DNA from: Flavobacteriales bacterium
GTDB lineage: Bacteria > Bacteroidota > Bacteroidia > Flavobacteriales_F > PHOS-HE28
Direction of reading: 5' to 3'
Length of the DNA: 43,171 nt
Assembly (NCBI GenBank): GCA_016787985.1
Contig: JAEUTC010000175.1
Coordinates: forward strand, 1-43,171
Shown here: positions 1 through 7,434 of the stretch, piece after piece
Layout: the number at the start of each line of letters is the position of its first letter
Position numbering within the stretch: position 1 is the stretch's first letter
Program-made: the position numbers and the translations under genes
Notes under the pieces: generated by a model
Told to the model about the DNA's origin: nothing
Seen by the model: only the letters and a program-made list of their open reading frames with translations
The model's database searches: none

Positions 1-1
1 T

Positions 2-175
2 GGTGCTTCTACCGGAAGTCCGGTACGCCCCAACAAGGACCTGAGCAAATTGCTCGCCCAGCATTTCGGCACCCGCGTGGTGGTGAAACAGAACACGGAA
101 GGCAAAGGCCGCATCGAGATCCCGTTCAAGAGCGAGGATGAATTGCGGAAGATCCTGGCCGTGATCCGGGACTGA
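2..175 (+). CDS. parB: ParB chromosome-partitioning protein, C-terminal fragment
   Basis: An open frame enters from the left edge and stops with TGA at 173-175, giving the last 57 residues of a protein. The fragment has the sequence character of the ParB/Spo0J C-terminal dimerisation domain: a short basic stretch, then L-S-K-L-L, a beta strand T-R-V-V-V-K, the segment G-K-G-R-I-E-I-P-F-K-S and a closing helix D-E-L-R-K-I-L. ParB binds parS sites near the origin and acts with ParA in chromosome segregation. The DNA-binding HTH and CTPase parts lie outside the window. The following genes (DUF5683, dapB, lepB) are the usual neighbours of parB in Bacteroidota, which supports the call. Confidence 0.8.
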   Translation, partial: GASTGSPVRPNKDLSKLLAQHFGTRVVVKQNTEGKGRIEIPFKSEDELRKILAVIRD

Positions 176-256
176 GCCGGAGCTTCTGTGCTTTCGACGT
201 CACGTTCGGGATCTGTTCGGAGTTCTCGCGGCCCGAAGCTTGCCATCTTTGTGCCC

Positions 257-892
257 ATGCGGGCAGCATTCACGGCTCTTCTGATCGCGTTAGGCGTGGC
301 CTGTACGGCCCAAGAAGTGTTAGTGCCATCCACGCCTGTCGTGGACAGTGCCGCGGTGGGTGATCCGCTGATCATTTCCGGTGCTGAACCGATCCTGGCA
401 ACAGCGGCCAATACCGCACCCAAGGATAGTTTGGACTGGCGCCAGCGGCATTCACCCGGGCGTGCTACGCTCTTCAGTGCGGTGCTACCCGGTGCGGGGC
501 AGCTCTACAACCGGAAATACTGGAAAGCACCTCTTGTATGGGGAGCACTAGGCACCAGCCTGTATTTCGTGCAGCGCAATGGCAAGGAGTTCCGGCGGTA
601 CAAGGATGCGTATATCGCAGTAACCGATGGCGACCCCACCACGTCTGACGAGTTCGAAGGTCGCGTAAGCGCCTCACAGTTGCTGGAGGTCACGGACACC
701 TACCGCAAGTGGCGCGACATGAGCTACATCGCCGTGGGTCTGGTGTATGTGCTCAACATCGTGGATGCCAGCGTTGACGCCAACTTCGTGCGGTTCGATG
801 TGAGCCGCGATCTGACGCTGAACGCTTCGCCCTCACTGGAGTTGGCTTCCCGCGGAGCACTTGGCTTATCGTTGAGCCTTTCGGTCCATTAA
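257..892 (+). CDS. DUF5683 domain-containing secreted/membrane protein
   Basis: A 211-residue protein. An upstream in-frame ATG at 188 is possible, but the ATG at 257 directly precedes a clean signal peptide (hydrophobic residues 4-18, then A-C-T-A-Q), so 257 is preferred. The body has the DUF5683 signature: a G-R-A-T-L-F-S-A-V-L-P-G-A-G-Q segment, then Y-N-R-K-Y-W-K-A-P, two hydrophobic stretches, and a Y-K-D-A-Y element. The family is found next to parB in Bacteroidota. Its function is unknown; the G-rich amphipathic and hydrophobic segments suggest envelope association. The gene starts about 80 bases after parB and may share its transcript. It converges on the T9SS protein gene, with a hairpin between them. 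Confidence 0.75.
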   Translation: MRAAFTALLIALGVACTAQEVLVPSTPVVDSAAVGDPLIISGAEPILATAANTAPKDSLDWRQRHSPGRATLFSAVLPGAGQLYNRKYWKAPLVWGALGTSLYFVQRNGKEFRRYKDAYIAVTDGDPTTSDEFEGRVSASQLLEVTDTYRKWRDMSYIAVGLVYVLNIVDASVDANFVRFDVSRDLTLNASPSLELASRGALGLSLSLSVH

Positions 893-907
893 GGATGGAA
901 CGACGAA

Positions 908-936
908 GCGCTGGTGCGAACTAGCCCCACCAGCGC
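908..936. terminator. Hairpin between convergent genes, probable bidirectional terminator
   Basis: A perfect 9-bp inverted repeat (GCGCTGGTG at 908-916, CACCAGCGC at 928-936) with an 11-base loop lies between two tail-to-tail genes. The T-rich stretch that follows on the plus strand is weak (CTCTTGTTGT), so termination strength is uncertain. Confidence 0.6.
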
Positions 937-973
937 CTCTTGTTGTGATCGTTCGTTGTGAAAATACGCGTGT

Positions 974-2482
974 TCAGTGCTTCATGACCTGAACGGTGGT
1001 ACGCATTGTTCCTTGCGTTAACACCACATCGTATACGCCACTGGCAAGCCCGTGAAGGTCAAGTACCCGACTGTGTGCTCCTGCTGGAAGCATGCTGTTC
1101 GATACGAATGTGCGCACGAGGTTCCCACGTACATCCGTCAAGAAGAGCGAAACCACTGCGGGTTGCGGCACGGCAAAGGAGAAACGAGCCTCATCGGCTA
1201 GCGGGTTAGGGTAGACCAGCGTGTTCAGATCATCCTGTTCCAGGTCTTCCAAGCCTACGGTCAGTTCGTTCAGCAAACGCGTGACCGCGAACGCGCTGAC
1301 CGAATTGACCGATCCGTCGCCGCCGACCAGGACCTTCCCATCGGGCTGCAAGGCCAACCCCGTGAAGAACACCGGACCAATGGGGCTCGTGAAGGATTGG
1401 AACGCGCCGTCGGCCTGACCGTTCGCAAGCCGGCGCTCCACATGCCACAGTGCATCGTTGGTGGTGTAGCCCACCAGGATGCGACCATCGGGTTGCGCGA
1501 GCATGCGGATCACATGATCGGGATCGATGAAGTCGCCGCTGACCATACTGCCACTGGCGCCCAGACCAGTGCCTGGCTGTCCGGTGCTGGTGAAGCGATG
1601 GATCTCGTACGGGTCGGTATTCACGCCGAGCAGGACGGTACCAGTCGCTTCCAAAGCGATGGACGTGGAATAGGCGTAACCCGCTTCGGGAGTGGCGATC
1701 ACAAGGCCTTGATCCCCGAATGCCGTGTTGATGTTCCCGTTCGGAAGGAAGCCCATGATGTACGGTGCATCGGTATCGGTGAAGGTCATGCCCGAGACCA
1801 GGATGTTGCCGCTTGAGGTGACCACCATCTGGTCCACGTAGGTGAACGAGCCCAGTTCGCTGAACGCGAGACCATCGGAGCTGAAACCGGCCACATCCAG
1901 GGCACCGCCGGCGAGGTATTGTGCCAGCACGAGCTCGCTGGTCCCTTCATCGTTGAAACGACCTGCGACGAGGATCTTCCCGTTGGGCAGGACACTCACA
2001 TCGAACGCTCCTTCACTTCCATTCGGGATATCGGTGAGCACCACACCGTTATCGCCAAAGCTCGCGTCCAACACGCCAGTGGCATCAACACGCATGAGCT
2101 CGATGCTCACATCGGTATCATCGCCTGAGGGAAACGAGTAACCCGCGAGAATGAGTTTTCCATCCGCTTGGAGCGCTGCCGCTTTTGCGAAATGCTCCCG
2201 ACCTGGTGCACCGAAGAACCCTTGGTCCACAAGGTCTCCATCAGTATCGTACTCACAATAGGCCATGGTATTGACCGTCGGCTCCAGTTCCACACGGCTT
2301 CCTAGGATCAGGATATTACCGTTGGGACGCACCAAGAGATCACTGGAGTAGAGGTAGTCATCGCCATTACCGAAAACAACGGTTCCATCACCGGCGAAAC
2401 CCAAGTCCGGTGCTCCGGGCTGGGAAAAAACGATGTTGCCGATGAATGGAACACCGATCAACAACAGAGTAGATCTAAGCAT
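974..2482 (-). CDS. Secreted delta-60 repeat propeller protein with T9SS type A sorting domain
   Basis: A 502-residue protein. The frame extends to an ATG at 2518, but the ATG at 2482 is preferred: it gives a standard signal peptide (M-L-R-S-T-L-L-L-I-G-V-P-F ending near F-S-Q), and a TAnnTTTG promoter box sits inside the longer version. About seven repeated units follow the delta-60 pattern (F-G-D-x-G followed some 25 residues later by x-P-N/D-G-K-I-L-V-A-G), consistent with a beta-propeller. The last 75 residues form a T9SS type A domain: V-Y-P-N-P-L, strand-rich segments, a G-V-Y-D-V-V-L-T motif and a basic-aromatic end. It should be exported and attached to the surface by the Por/T9SS machinery. 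The substrate or ligand is unknown. It is monocistronic and divergent from dapB. Confidence 0.85.
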   Translation of the reverse strand: MLRSTLLLIGVPFIGNIVFSQPGAPDLGFAGDGTVVFGNGDDYLYSSDLLVRPNGNILILGSRVELEPTVNTMAYCEYDTDGDLVDQGFFGAPGREHFAKAAALQADGKLILAGYSFPSGDDTDVSIELMRVDATGVLDASFGDNGVVLTDIPNGSEGAFDVSVLPNGKILVAGRFNDEGTSELVLAQYLAGGALDVAGFSSDGLAFSELGSFTYVDQMVVTSSGNILVSGMTFTDTDAPYIMGFLPNGNINTAFGDQGLVIATPEAGYAYSTSIALEATGTVLLGVNTDPYEIHRFTSTGQPGTGLGASGSMVSGDFIDPDHVIRMLAQPDGRILVGYTTNDALWHVERRLANGQADGAFQSFTSPIGPVFFTGLALQPDGKVLVGGDGSVNSVSAFAVTRLLNELTVGLEDLEQDDLNTLVYPNPLADEARFSFAVPQPAVVSLFLTDVRGNLVRTFVSNSMLPAGAHSRVLDLHGLASGVYDVVLTQGTMRTTVQVMKH

Positions 2483-2503
2483 GGGTTGCGAGTTGGTTTT
2501 GTT

Positions 2504-2511
2504 CAAACCTA
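2504..2511 (-). promoter_or_regulatory. Bacteroidota -7 box for the T9SS protein gene
   Basis: Read on the minus strand, the site is TAGGTTTG, an exact match to the Bacteroidota -7 consensus TAnnTTTG. It lies 21 bases before the ATG at 2482. It would lie inside the coding region if the ATG at 2518 were used, so it also decides the start. Confidence 0.6.
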
Positions 2512-2610
2512 TCCGCACGCAAGCACCGGGAACGTGGAACTAACGTTACGTATGGGTCGGATGAAGCAAGCAGCTACTGCGACGTGAGGTACAGACGGCA
2601 AGAACAAAAG

Positions 2611-2618
2611 TTACTTTG
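2611..2618 (+). promoter_or_regulatory. Candidate -7 box for dapB
   Basis: TTACTTTG matches TAnnTTTG at seven of eight positions and lies 23 bases before the dapB ATG at 2642. No convincing -33 TTG element was seen, so this is a tentative call. Confidence 0.4.
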
Positions 2619-2641
2619 CGCTCGAACGGAACGGACAGCAC

Positions 2642-3436
2642 ATGCGCATCGCACTCTACGGATCAGGCCGGATGGGCAAAGCCATCGCCGCCATCGCCAC
2701 ACAACGCGGACATACGATCGACTTGGTGGTGGATTCGCGCAACGCGGGCACGGCTCCAACAGGTTGCGATGTGGCCATCGAATTCAGCAGACCCGAACAC
2801 GCGTTGGCCAACATGCGCCTTTGCCTGGCCCATGGTGTACCGGTGGTGGTGGGCACCACGGGTTGGTATGACCAGCTGAACGATGTAAAGGCTTTGGTAA
2901 GTGCGAGCAAAGGCTCCCTGCTTTGGGCCAGCAACTTCAGCATCGGGGTGAATCTGTTCTTCCGGGTGAACCGCATGCTCGCGGGGCTGATGGACCGTCA
3001 GCCGGACTACCGCGTCCACATCGACGAGATCCACCACATCCACAAACTGGACGCCCCCAGCGGCACGGCCATCACCCTGGCCCGGGACATCGATCTGAAA
3101 ACCCAACGTTATACTGGCTTCGCACTGAAAGAACCCGTGCCCTCGACGAAGTCCGAAGCAGCACCTGCGCCTGCTCTTGGGCTTGCTCCTGCCCCTGTTC
3201 CTGTTCCTGTTCCTGCCGCTGCTCCTGGACCTACCCCGATCCCCATCATCAGCGAGCGGATCGGCGAGGTCACCGGGAAACACTCGGTCACCTGGACCAG
3301 CGCCAACGACCGCCTTGTGATCACCCACGAAGCCTTCGACCGCACCGGCTTCGCGACAGGCGCGGTGGTGGCAGCGGAGTGGCTCAAGGGACGCAACGGC
3401 CTCTTCACGATGGACGACGTACTGGATTCCTTGTGA
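2642..3436 (+). CDS. dapB: 4-hydroxy-tetrahydrodipicolinate reductase (DapB) with a repeat-derived insertion
   Basis: A 264-residue cytoplasmic enzyme of the diaminopimelate/lysine pathway that reduces hydroxytetrahydrodipicolinate with NAD(P)H. The N-terminal nucleotide-binding loop is G-S-G-R-M-G-K (residues 7-13). The V-V-G-T-T-G-W segment (about 68-75) is typical. The active-site block E-I-H-H-x-x-K-x-D-A-P-S-G-T-A is intact (His131, His132, Lys135, Thr142). E-R-I-G-E-V (about 205-210) and the C-terminal F-A-x-G-A-V-x-A-A-E-W-L are also present. Bacteroidota DapB proteins are usually about 240 residues. The excess is a low-complexity A/P/V insert at about residues 172-199, encoded by CCTGYN hexamer repeats related to the array just downstream. 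The insert lies between the substrate domain helix and the E-R-I-G-E-V strand, in what is normally a variable loop, so the enzyme is probably still active. Confidence 0.93.
   Translation: MRIALYGSGRMGKAIAAIATQRGHTIDLVVDSRNAGTAPTGCDVAIEFSRPEHALANMRLCLAHGVPVVVGTTGWYDQLNDVKALVSASKGSLLWASNFSIGVNLFFRVNRMLAGLMDRQPDYRVHIDEIHHIHKLDAPSGTAITLARDIDLKTQRYTGFALKEPVPSTKSEAAPAPALGLAPAPVPVPVPAAAPGPTPIPIISERIGEVTGKHSVTWTSANDRLVITHEAFDRTGFATGAVVAAEWLKGRNGLFTMDDVLDSL
3166..3231 (+). repeat. In-frame CCTGYN hexamer repeat inside dapB
   Basis: Imperfect hexamers of the form CCTGCT / CCTGCC / CCTGTT run through this stretch and encode alternating Pro-Ala and Pro-Val residues. The same hexamer family forms the longer array at 3455-3576. 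The extra length of DapB over the family norm corresponds to this segment. Confidence 0.7.
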
Positions 3437-3454
3437 ACCTGGCTCAGCGCCTTG

Positions 3455-3576
3455 TGCTGCTCCTGTTCCTGCTCCTGCCCCTGCTCCTGCTCCTGCCCCT
3501 GTTCCTGCCCCTGCTCCTGCCCCTGTTCCTGCTCCTGCCCCTGCCCTTGTTCCTGCACCTGCTCCTGCTCCTGCCT
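3455..3576 (+). repeat. Intergenic hexanucleotide array (CTGCTC/CTGTTC/CTGCCC)
   Basis: About twenty consecutive 6-base units of the form CTGYYC, with C/T variation at two positions, fill most of the 294-base gap between dapB and lepB. No gene is called here. A GTG at 3433, overlapping the dapB stop, opens an 86-codon Leu/Pro/Phe-rich frame through the array that could look like a hydrophobic peptide, but the repeat itself explains the composition. Confidence 0.8.
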
Positions 3577-3584
3577 ATTGCCTC

Positions 3585-3608
3585 GCCTGCCGAAGCCTTG
3601 GCGAAGGC
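3585..3608. repeat. Short palindromic element after the hexamer array
   Basis: GCCTGCCGAAGCC followed by TTGGCGAAGGC contains the hairpin GCCTT-GGCG-AAGGC (3595-3608). Elements of this look occur dispersed in intergenic DNA of many environmental genomes (recalled, not checked). Only one copy was seen in this window. Confidence 0.3.
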
Positions 3609-3736
3609 ATGGCCCCTATCATCCCGCCTAACCGCCACTGGTACAGCCGTTCACAGCATTTCACGATCAGCAGGCGTTCCAAGTCGGCACTAGTTCGCAC
3701 CTTCGCTGTCCGTCCGTTGGAACGCGCCCCTTGCCC

Positions 3737-5281
3737 ATGATCCCGTACCTCTTCCTTTTCGCCTACATCGCCGTGCTCTTCGCCAGCCTTTGGAAACTCT
3801 TCCAAAAGGCCGGTCAACCGGCTTGGGCCGGTTTCGTTCCGGGGTACAACATCCTGGTGTGGTTGAAGATCAGTGGGAAGCCCTGGTGGTGGATCTTCCT
3901 CTTCCTGGTGCCGGGGGTCAACTTGCTCATGTTCATCATCATGAACGTGAACACCAGCATCATTCTGGGCCAGCGCGAGTTCAAGGACCATGTGATCATG
4001 ACCTTTCTGCCCTGGGTGATATTGCCGCAGACCATCTTCGGCAGCACCACCTATGTAGGGCCGATCCCGGTGGCGGAGCGCAAACGTGGCCTCTTGGGCC
4101 AATGGGGCGACGCCATCCTCTTCGCGGTGATCGTGGCCACGGTCTTCCGCACGTTCACCTTCGAGGCGTTCACCATCCCCACGCCTTCCATGGAGAAAAG
4201 CTTGCTGGTGGGCGACTACCTCTTCGTGAGCAAACTGAGCTACGGCCCGCGCATGCCCATGACGCCGGTGACCTTCCCCTTCACGCACCACACCATGCCG
4301 TTCACCGCGAGCACACCGTCGTTCGTGAACTGGTTCAGCCAGCCCTACCGCCGATTGCCCGGTTTCGGATCACCTGAGCGTGGCGATGCGGTCGTGTTCA
4401 ACTTCCCCGAAGGAGACACGGTGGTGGCGAATTTCCAGAACCAGAGCTACTACCAGCTGGTGCGCAACTACGGGCGCAAGAAGATCCACGACCCCAACTT
4501 CCGCATGCTCAACATGGTGGACGGCCAGGTGCGACAAGTACCCACGGGGGGCATCCTCGTTCGGCCTTTGGACAAGAAGGAGAACTACATCAAACGGTGC
4601 GTGGCCATCGCCGGTGATTCGTTGGAGGTGCGCCACGGTACGGTGTACGTGAACGGGAAGGAACAACCCCTTCCCACGGGTGGCCAATTGGCCTACGAAT
4701 TCATCCTCCGGTCCAAGTTCAACGAGAACCGGTTGAAAGACCTCTTGGACATCAGTCCGGACGACATCGGCCCCAGCGAGAACGGCGGCACGTCCATTCC
4801 CTTGACCGCCGATGCCGCTGCGAAGCTTAAAGGCTTCGACAACGTGATCAGCATGACGCGCCAGGACCACCCGCGCGGTTATTCGAACGATTACGCCAAG
4901 CTGCCCTACTTCCCGAACCACCCGGACTATGACTGGACCGAGGACAACTTCGGCCCGATCTACATCCCCAAGAAAGGTACCACCGTGCAATTGAACGAGC
5001 GCGTGCTGCCCTTGTACGAACGCGTGATCCGCGTGTACGAGCACAACGACCTCGAGGTGCGCGGCGGAGAGATCCTCATCAACGGCCAGCCTGCGTTGAG
5101 CTACACCTTCAAGCAGGACTACTACTGGCTGATGGGCGATAACCGCCACCGCTCGCAGGATTCACGCTTCTGGGGCTTCGTGCCGCACGACCACGTGGTG
5201 GGCAAGGCGGTGCTGGTATGGTTCACCAAGGATCCGTACACGGGCATTCGCTGGAAGCGCCTGTTCACCGTGGTGAAGTAG
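3737..5281 (+). CDS. lepB: Signal peptidase I with N-terminal DUF5684-like membrane region
   Basis: A 514-residue membrane peptidase that removes signal peptides from exported proteins. A TTG two codons upstream (3731) is an alternative start. Residues 1-85 hold hydrophobic segments and a P-G-Y-N motif typical of the DUF5684-type extension of Bacteroidota LepB. A further transmembrane segment lies at about 125-140, before the catalytic region. The catalytic serine is in T-P-S-M-E-K-S (Ser151) and the general-base lysine in Y-I-K-R-C-V-A-I-A-G-D (Lys286). Box E is G-D-N-R-H-R-S-x-D-S-R-x-W-G (from residue 467). The roughly 130 residues between the lysine box and box E are a family-typical Bacteroidota insertion. 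It is followed 20 bases later by a second lepB paralogue. Confidence 0.9.
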   Translation: MIPYLFLFAYIAVLFASLWKLFQKAGQPAWAGFVPGYNILVWLKISGKPWWWIFLFLVPGVNLLMFIIMNVNTSIILGQREFKDHVIMTFLPWVILPQTIFGSTTYVGPIPVAERKRGLLGQWGDAILFAVIVATVFRTFTFEAFTIPTPSMEKSLLVGDYLFVSKLSYGPRMPMTPVTFPFTHHTMPFTASTPSFVNWFSQPYRRLPGFGSPERGDAVVFNFPEGDTVVANFQNQSYYQLVRNYGRKKIHDPNFRMLNMVDGQVRQVPTGGILVRPLDKKENYIKRCVAIAGDSLEVRHGTVYVNGKEQPLPTGGQLAYEFILRSKFNENRLKDLLDISPDDIGPSENGGTSIPLTADAAAKLKGFDNVISMTRQDHPRGYSNDYAKLPYFPNHPDYDWTEDNFGPIYIPKKGTTVQLNERVLPLYERVIRVYEHNDLEVRGGEILINGQPALSYTFKQDYYWLMGDNRHRSQDSRFWGFVPHDHVVGKAVLVWFTKDPYTGIRWKRLFTVVK

Positions 5282-5301
5282 TAGCTGCTCCTCGTTGTCC
5301 C

Positions 5302-6279
5302 ATGGAAGAAGAACAGGGCAACACGGCTGAGCGTACGGAGGCTTCGCGCATCCGGCCTTGGTCTTCTCGGCTGCTGCAGAACGAATGGTTGAGAGCCTTC
5401 ATGCTGGCCGTGGTGCTGCTGCTTTTCCTGCATGCCTTCGTGGTGCGTTGGGTGATCGTGGAGAGCACGAGCATGTTCGCCACCTTGAAGCCGGGCGACC
5501 TCGTGCTGGTGCAACGCTGGCCGCTCTGGACCGGTCTAGAGCGCGGCGATGTGGTGGTGTTCCGCGATCCGCTGAAAGACGATGTGGCCATGGTACGGCG
5601 TCCACTGCTGGTGAAGCGCATCGCAGGCATGCCCGGTGACCGGGTATCCATCGAACGCGGCGAACTCGTGGTGAACAACAAGGTGCGAACGAACGAAGCG
5701 CACACCACACGAGCCTACCTGGTACGCCTTCGCAACGAACGTTTCGCGGACAGTCTCTTGTTGGAACTCGGCCTTCCCCAACAACTGCATCGAGCGGGGC
5801 GTGCGTTCGTGGAGTTGCCGTTGAACGAAGAGCTGGCCGAGCGCATCGCGCAGCTCTCCTACGTCATCAGCGCGGATGCCCTCGGGTTGGCACGCGGGCC
5901 TCAGCGGCACATCTTCCCGTTCAGTCCGCGGTACCCTTGGAACGGCGATGACTTCGGGCCGGTGACCGTTCCGAAGAAGGGTGACACCCTGCACATCACG
6001 GTGGACAACCTCCCCCTGTACGACCGCCTGATCAGCCATTACGAAGGCCACAAGCTCGGGGTGGACAAGGACCGGCTCACGCTGGACGGAACTCCCCTAA
6101 CCGACTACGTGGTGGAACAGGACTACTACTTCGTGCTCGGTGATAGCAGGCACCACAGCGCCGATTCCCGCTATTGGGGTTTCGTTCCCGCCGATCATAT
6201 CACCGGACGCGCAGGACTTCTGCTTTGGGGCAAAGGCGTGGATGGATCACGCAGCGGCCGGGACTGGTCGCCGCTGTAG
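5302..6279 (+). CDS. lepB: Second signal peptidase I (LepB paralogue)
   Basis: A 325-residue paralogue of the preceding gene without the N-terminal extension. The frame is open further upstream into lepB1, but the ATG at 5302 places the protein just after the lepB1 stop and before one clear transmembrane helix (about residues 31-50). The catalytic serine is in E-S-T-S-M-F (Ser57), the lysine in L-V-K-R-I-A-G-M-P-G-D (Lys105), and box E is G-D-S-R-H-H-S-A-D-S-R-Y-W-G. It probably forms an operon with lepB1 and dapB. Two paralogues may divide substrates between them, for example lipid-anchored versus T9SS cargo; this is inference. Confidence 0.88.
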   Translation: MEEEQGNTAERTEASRIRPWSSRLLQNEWLRAFMLAVVLLLFLHAFVVRWVIVESTSMFATLKPGDLVLVQRWPLWTGLERGDVVVFRDPLKDDVAMVRRPLLVKRIAGMPGDRVSIERGELVVNNKVRTNEAHTTRAYLVRLRNERFADSLLLELGLPQQLHRAGRAFVELPLNEELAERIAQLSYVISADALGLARGPQRHIFPFSPRYPWNGDDFGPVTVPKKGDTLHITVDNLPLYDRLISHYEGHKLGVDKDRLTLDGTPLTDYVVEQDYYFVLGDSRHHSADSRYWGFVPADHITGRAGLLLWGKGVDGSRSGRDWSPL

Positions 6280-6283
6280 GCGG

Positions 6284-6291
6284 TAGATTTG
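6284..6291 (+). promoter_or_regulatory. Bacteroidota -7 box directly before the small lipoprotein gene
   Basis: TAGATTTG is an exact match to TAnnTTTG and ends only four bases before the ATG at 6296. In Bacteroidota the transcript starts a few bases after this box, so the mRNA would be leaderless or nearly so. Confidence 0.5.
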
Positions 6292-6295
6292 TACC

Positions 6296-6793
6296 ATGGT
6301 GCGATGGGTGCTTGTTTCGGCGGTTTCGATGGCGCTAGCCGGTTGCGGAGGAAGTGCGCAAGAGGAGTTGTGTACGGAGTTCTTCGAGCCTTATCCGGAC
6401 ATGATCTCGGACCGGACCAAGACCCCACTGAACGCCACTTATGTGGATGGTATGGCCCGCTACGCTGCAGGCGACTATGAAGCTGCGCGCGACAGCCTGA
6501 CCAAGTTCCTGAAGATCCAGCGGGCCGACCTCACTGGCTATATCTACCTGGCGAGTGCGTACCTCGCCATGGGCGATCCGGACAAGGCCGAACTTCAACT
6601 GGACCACTTGGGGCGTGCCAACCTGTTGCACTACGACGACCAGATCGAATGGTATCGAGTGGTGTGCTGGGTGTGTGGTGGGCAATTGGAACGCGCACGC
6701 GGTGGCGCACAGCGCATCGCTGATGGCTCCGCACACACATACCGGAGTGAGGCGAAGAAGCTCCTGAAGCGTCTTCCCGCCAAGGCCTCGTAA
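6296..6793 (+). CDS. Small TPR-like lipoprotein, function unknown
   Basis: A 165-residue protein with a lipoprotein signal peptide: hydrophobic residues 4-15 and the lipobox L-A-G-C with the lipidated cysteine at position 17. The body has a tetratricopeptide-like helix pair: G-M-A-R-Y-A-A-G-D-Y-E-A-A followed by G-Y-I-Y-L-A-S-A-Y-L-A-M-G-D-P-D-K-A (about 51-100), then a further helical repeat to the end. This suggests a periplasmic scaffolding role. I do not recognise a named family. It ends two bases before the Nudix gene and is probably co-transcribed with it. Confidence 0.7.
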   Translation: MVRWVLVSAVSMALAGCGGSAQEELCTEFFEPYPDMISDRTKTPLNATYVDGMARYAAGDYEAARDSLTKFLKIQRADLTGYIYLASAYLAMGDPDKAELQLDHLGRANLLHYDDQIEWYRVVCWVCGGQLERARGGAQRIADGSAHTYRSEAKKLLKRLPAKAS

Positions 6794-6795
6794 CG

Positions 6796-7434
6796 ATGGA
6801 TGTTGTCGCACGCTTACAGCGACGGCTGTCCGGGCCTTTACCCGGCCACGACGCCTTCCTGGAACTGAGCGGCTACAAACGACCCGACCTGGAACGTGCG
6901 CGCCAGCTGGACCCGCCACCCCGTGAGAGCGCGGTGCTCGCGCTGATCTATCCGAAGGACTCCGTACTCCATTTGCTCTTGATGGTGCGGCCGACCTACG
7001 ACGGGGTCCACAGCGGGCAAGTCTCCTTCCCCGGTGGTAAGCGTGAACCCAGCGATGTGGACCTTGCCCAGACGGCCCTGCGTGAATTCGGCGAAGAGAC
7101 CGGTGCCGATCCGCGCCAGGTGAACGTGCTCGGTGAATTGAGCAGCGTGTACATCCCTCCCAGCCGCATGCTCGTGACCCCGTATGTGGGCTTCGCGGAG
7201 CGCATCGGGCCCTGGCAGCCTGATGCGAACGAGGTGGCGAGGCTCCTGGAAGTACCGCTGGAACAGGTCCTTCGCGAGGACATTCTCAAGCGCCGCGAGC
7301 AATTCATCCAGATCATGGGGCGCAGCGTGGAGATCCCCTACTTCGACCTCGCGGGCGAAGTGGTATGGGGCGCCACCGCCATGATGATCGCCGAGCTACG
7401 CGAACTGCTCCTGCGCGATCCCGAGCTTGGCTGA
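6796..7434 (+). CDS. Nudix hydrolase, CoA pyrophosphatase type
   Basis: A 212-residue cytoplasmic protein. The CoA-pyrophosphatase signature is present: L-L-L-M-V-R then H-S-G-Q-V-S-F-P-G-G (residues 60-81). The Nudix helix follows with T-A-L-R-E-F-G-E-E-T-G-A (about 93-104), in the same spacing as NudL-type enzymes. Such enzymes cleave CoA and acyl-CoA to 3',5'-ADP and phosphopantetheine. The catalytic glutamates of R-E-x-x-E-E are intact. It starts two bases after the lipoprotein stop. Its last 39 bases overlap, tail to tail, the end of the cyclase gene on the other strand. Confidence 0.85.
   Translation: MDVVARLQRRLSGPLPGHDAFLELSGYKRPDLERARQLDPPPRESAVLALIYPKDSVLHLLLMVRPTYDGVHSGQVSFPGGKREPSDVDLAQTALREFGEETGADPRQVNVLGELSSVYIPPSRMLVTPYVGFAERIGPWQPDANEVARLLEVPLEQVLREDILKRREQFIQIMGRSVEIPYFDLAGEVVWGATAMMIAELRELLLRDPELG

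Noticed and set aside
3433..3693. Leu/Pro/Phe-rich 86-codon frame starting with GTG over the dapB stop
   Set aside because: The composition is dictated by the CTGYYC hexamer array; no independent sign of coding.
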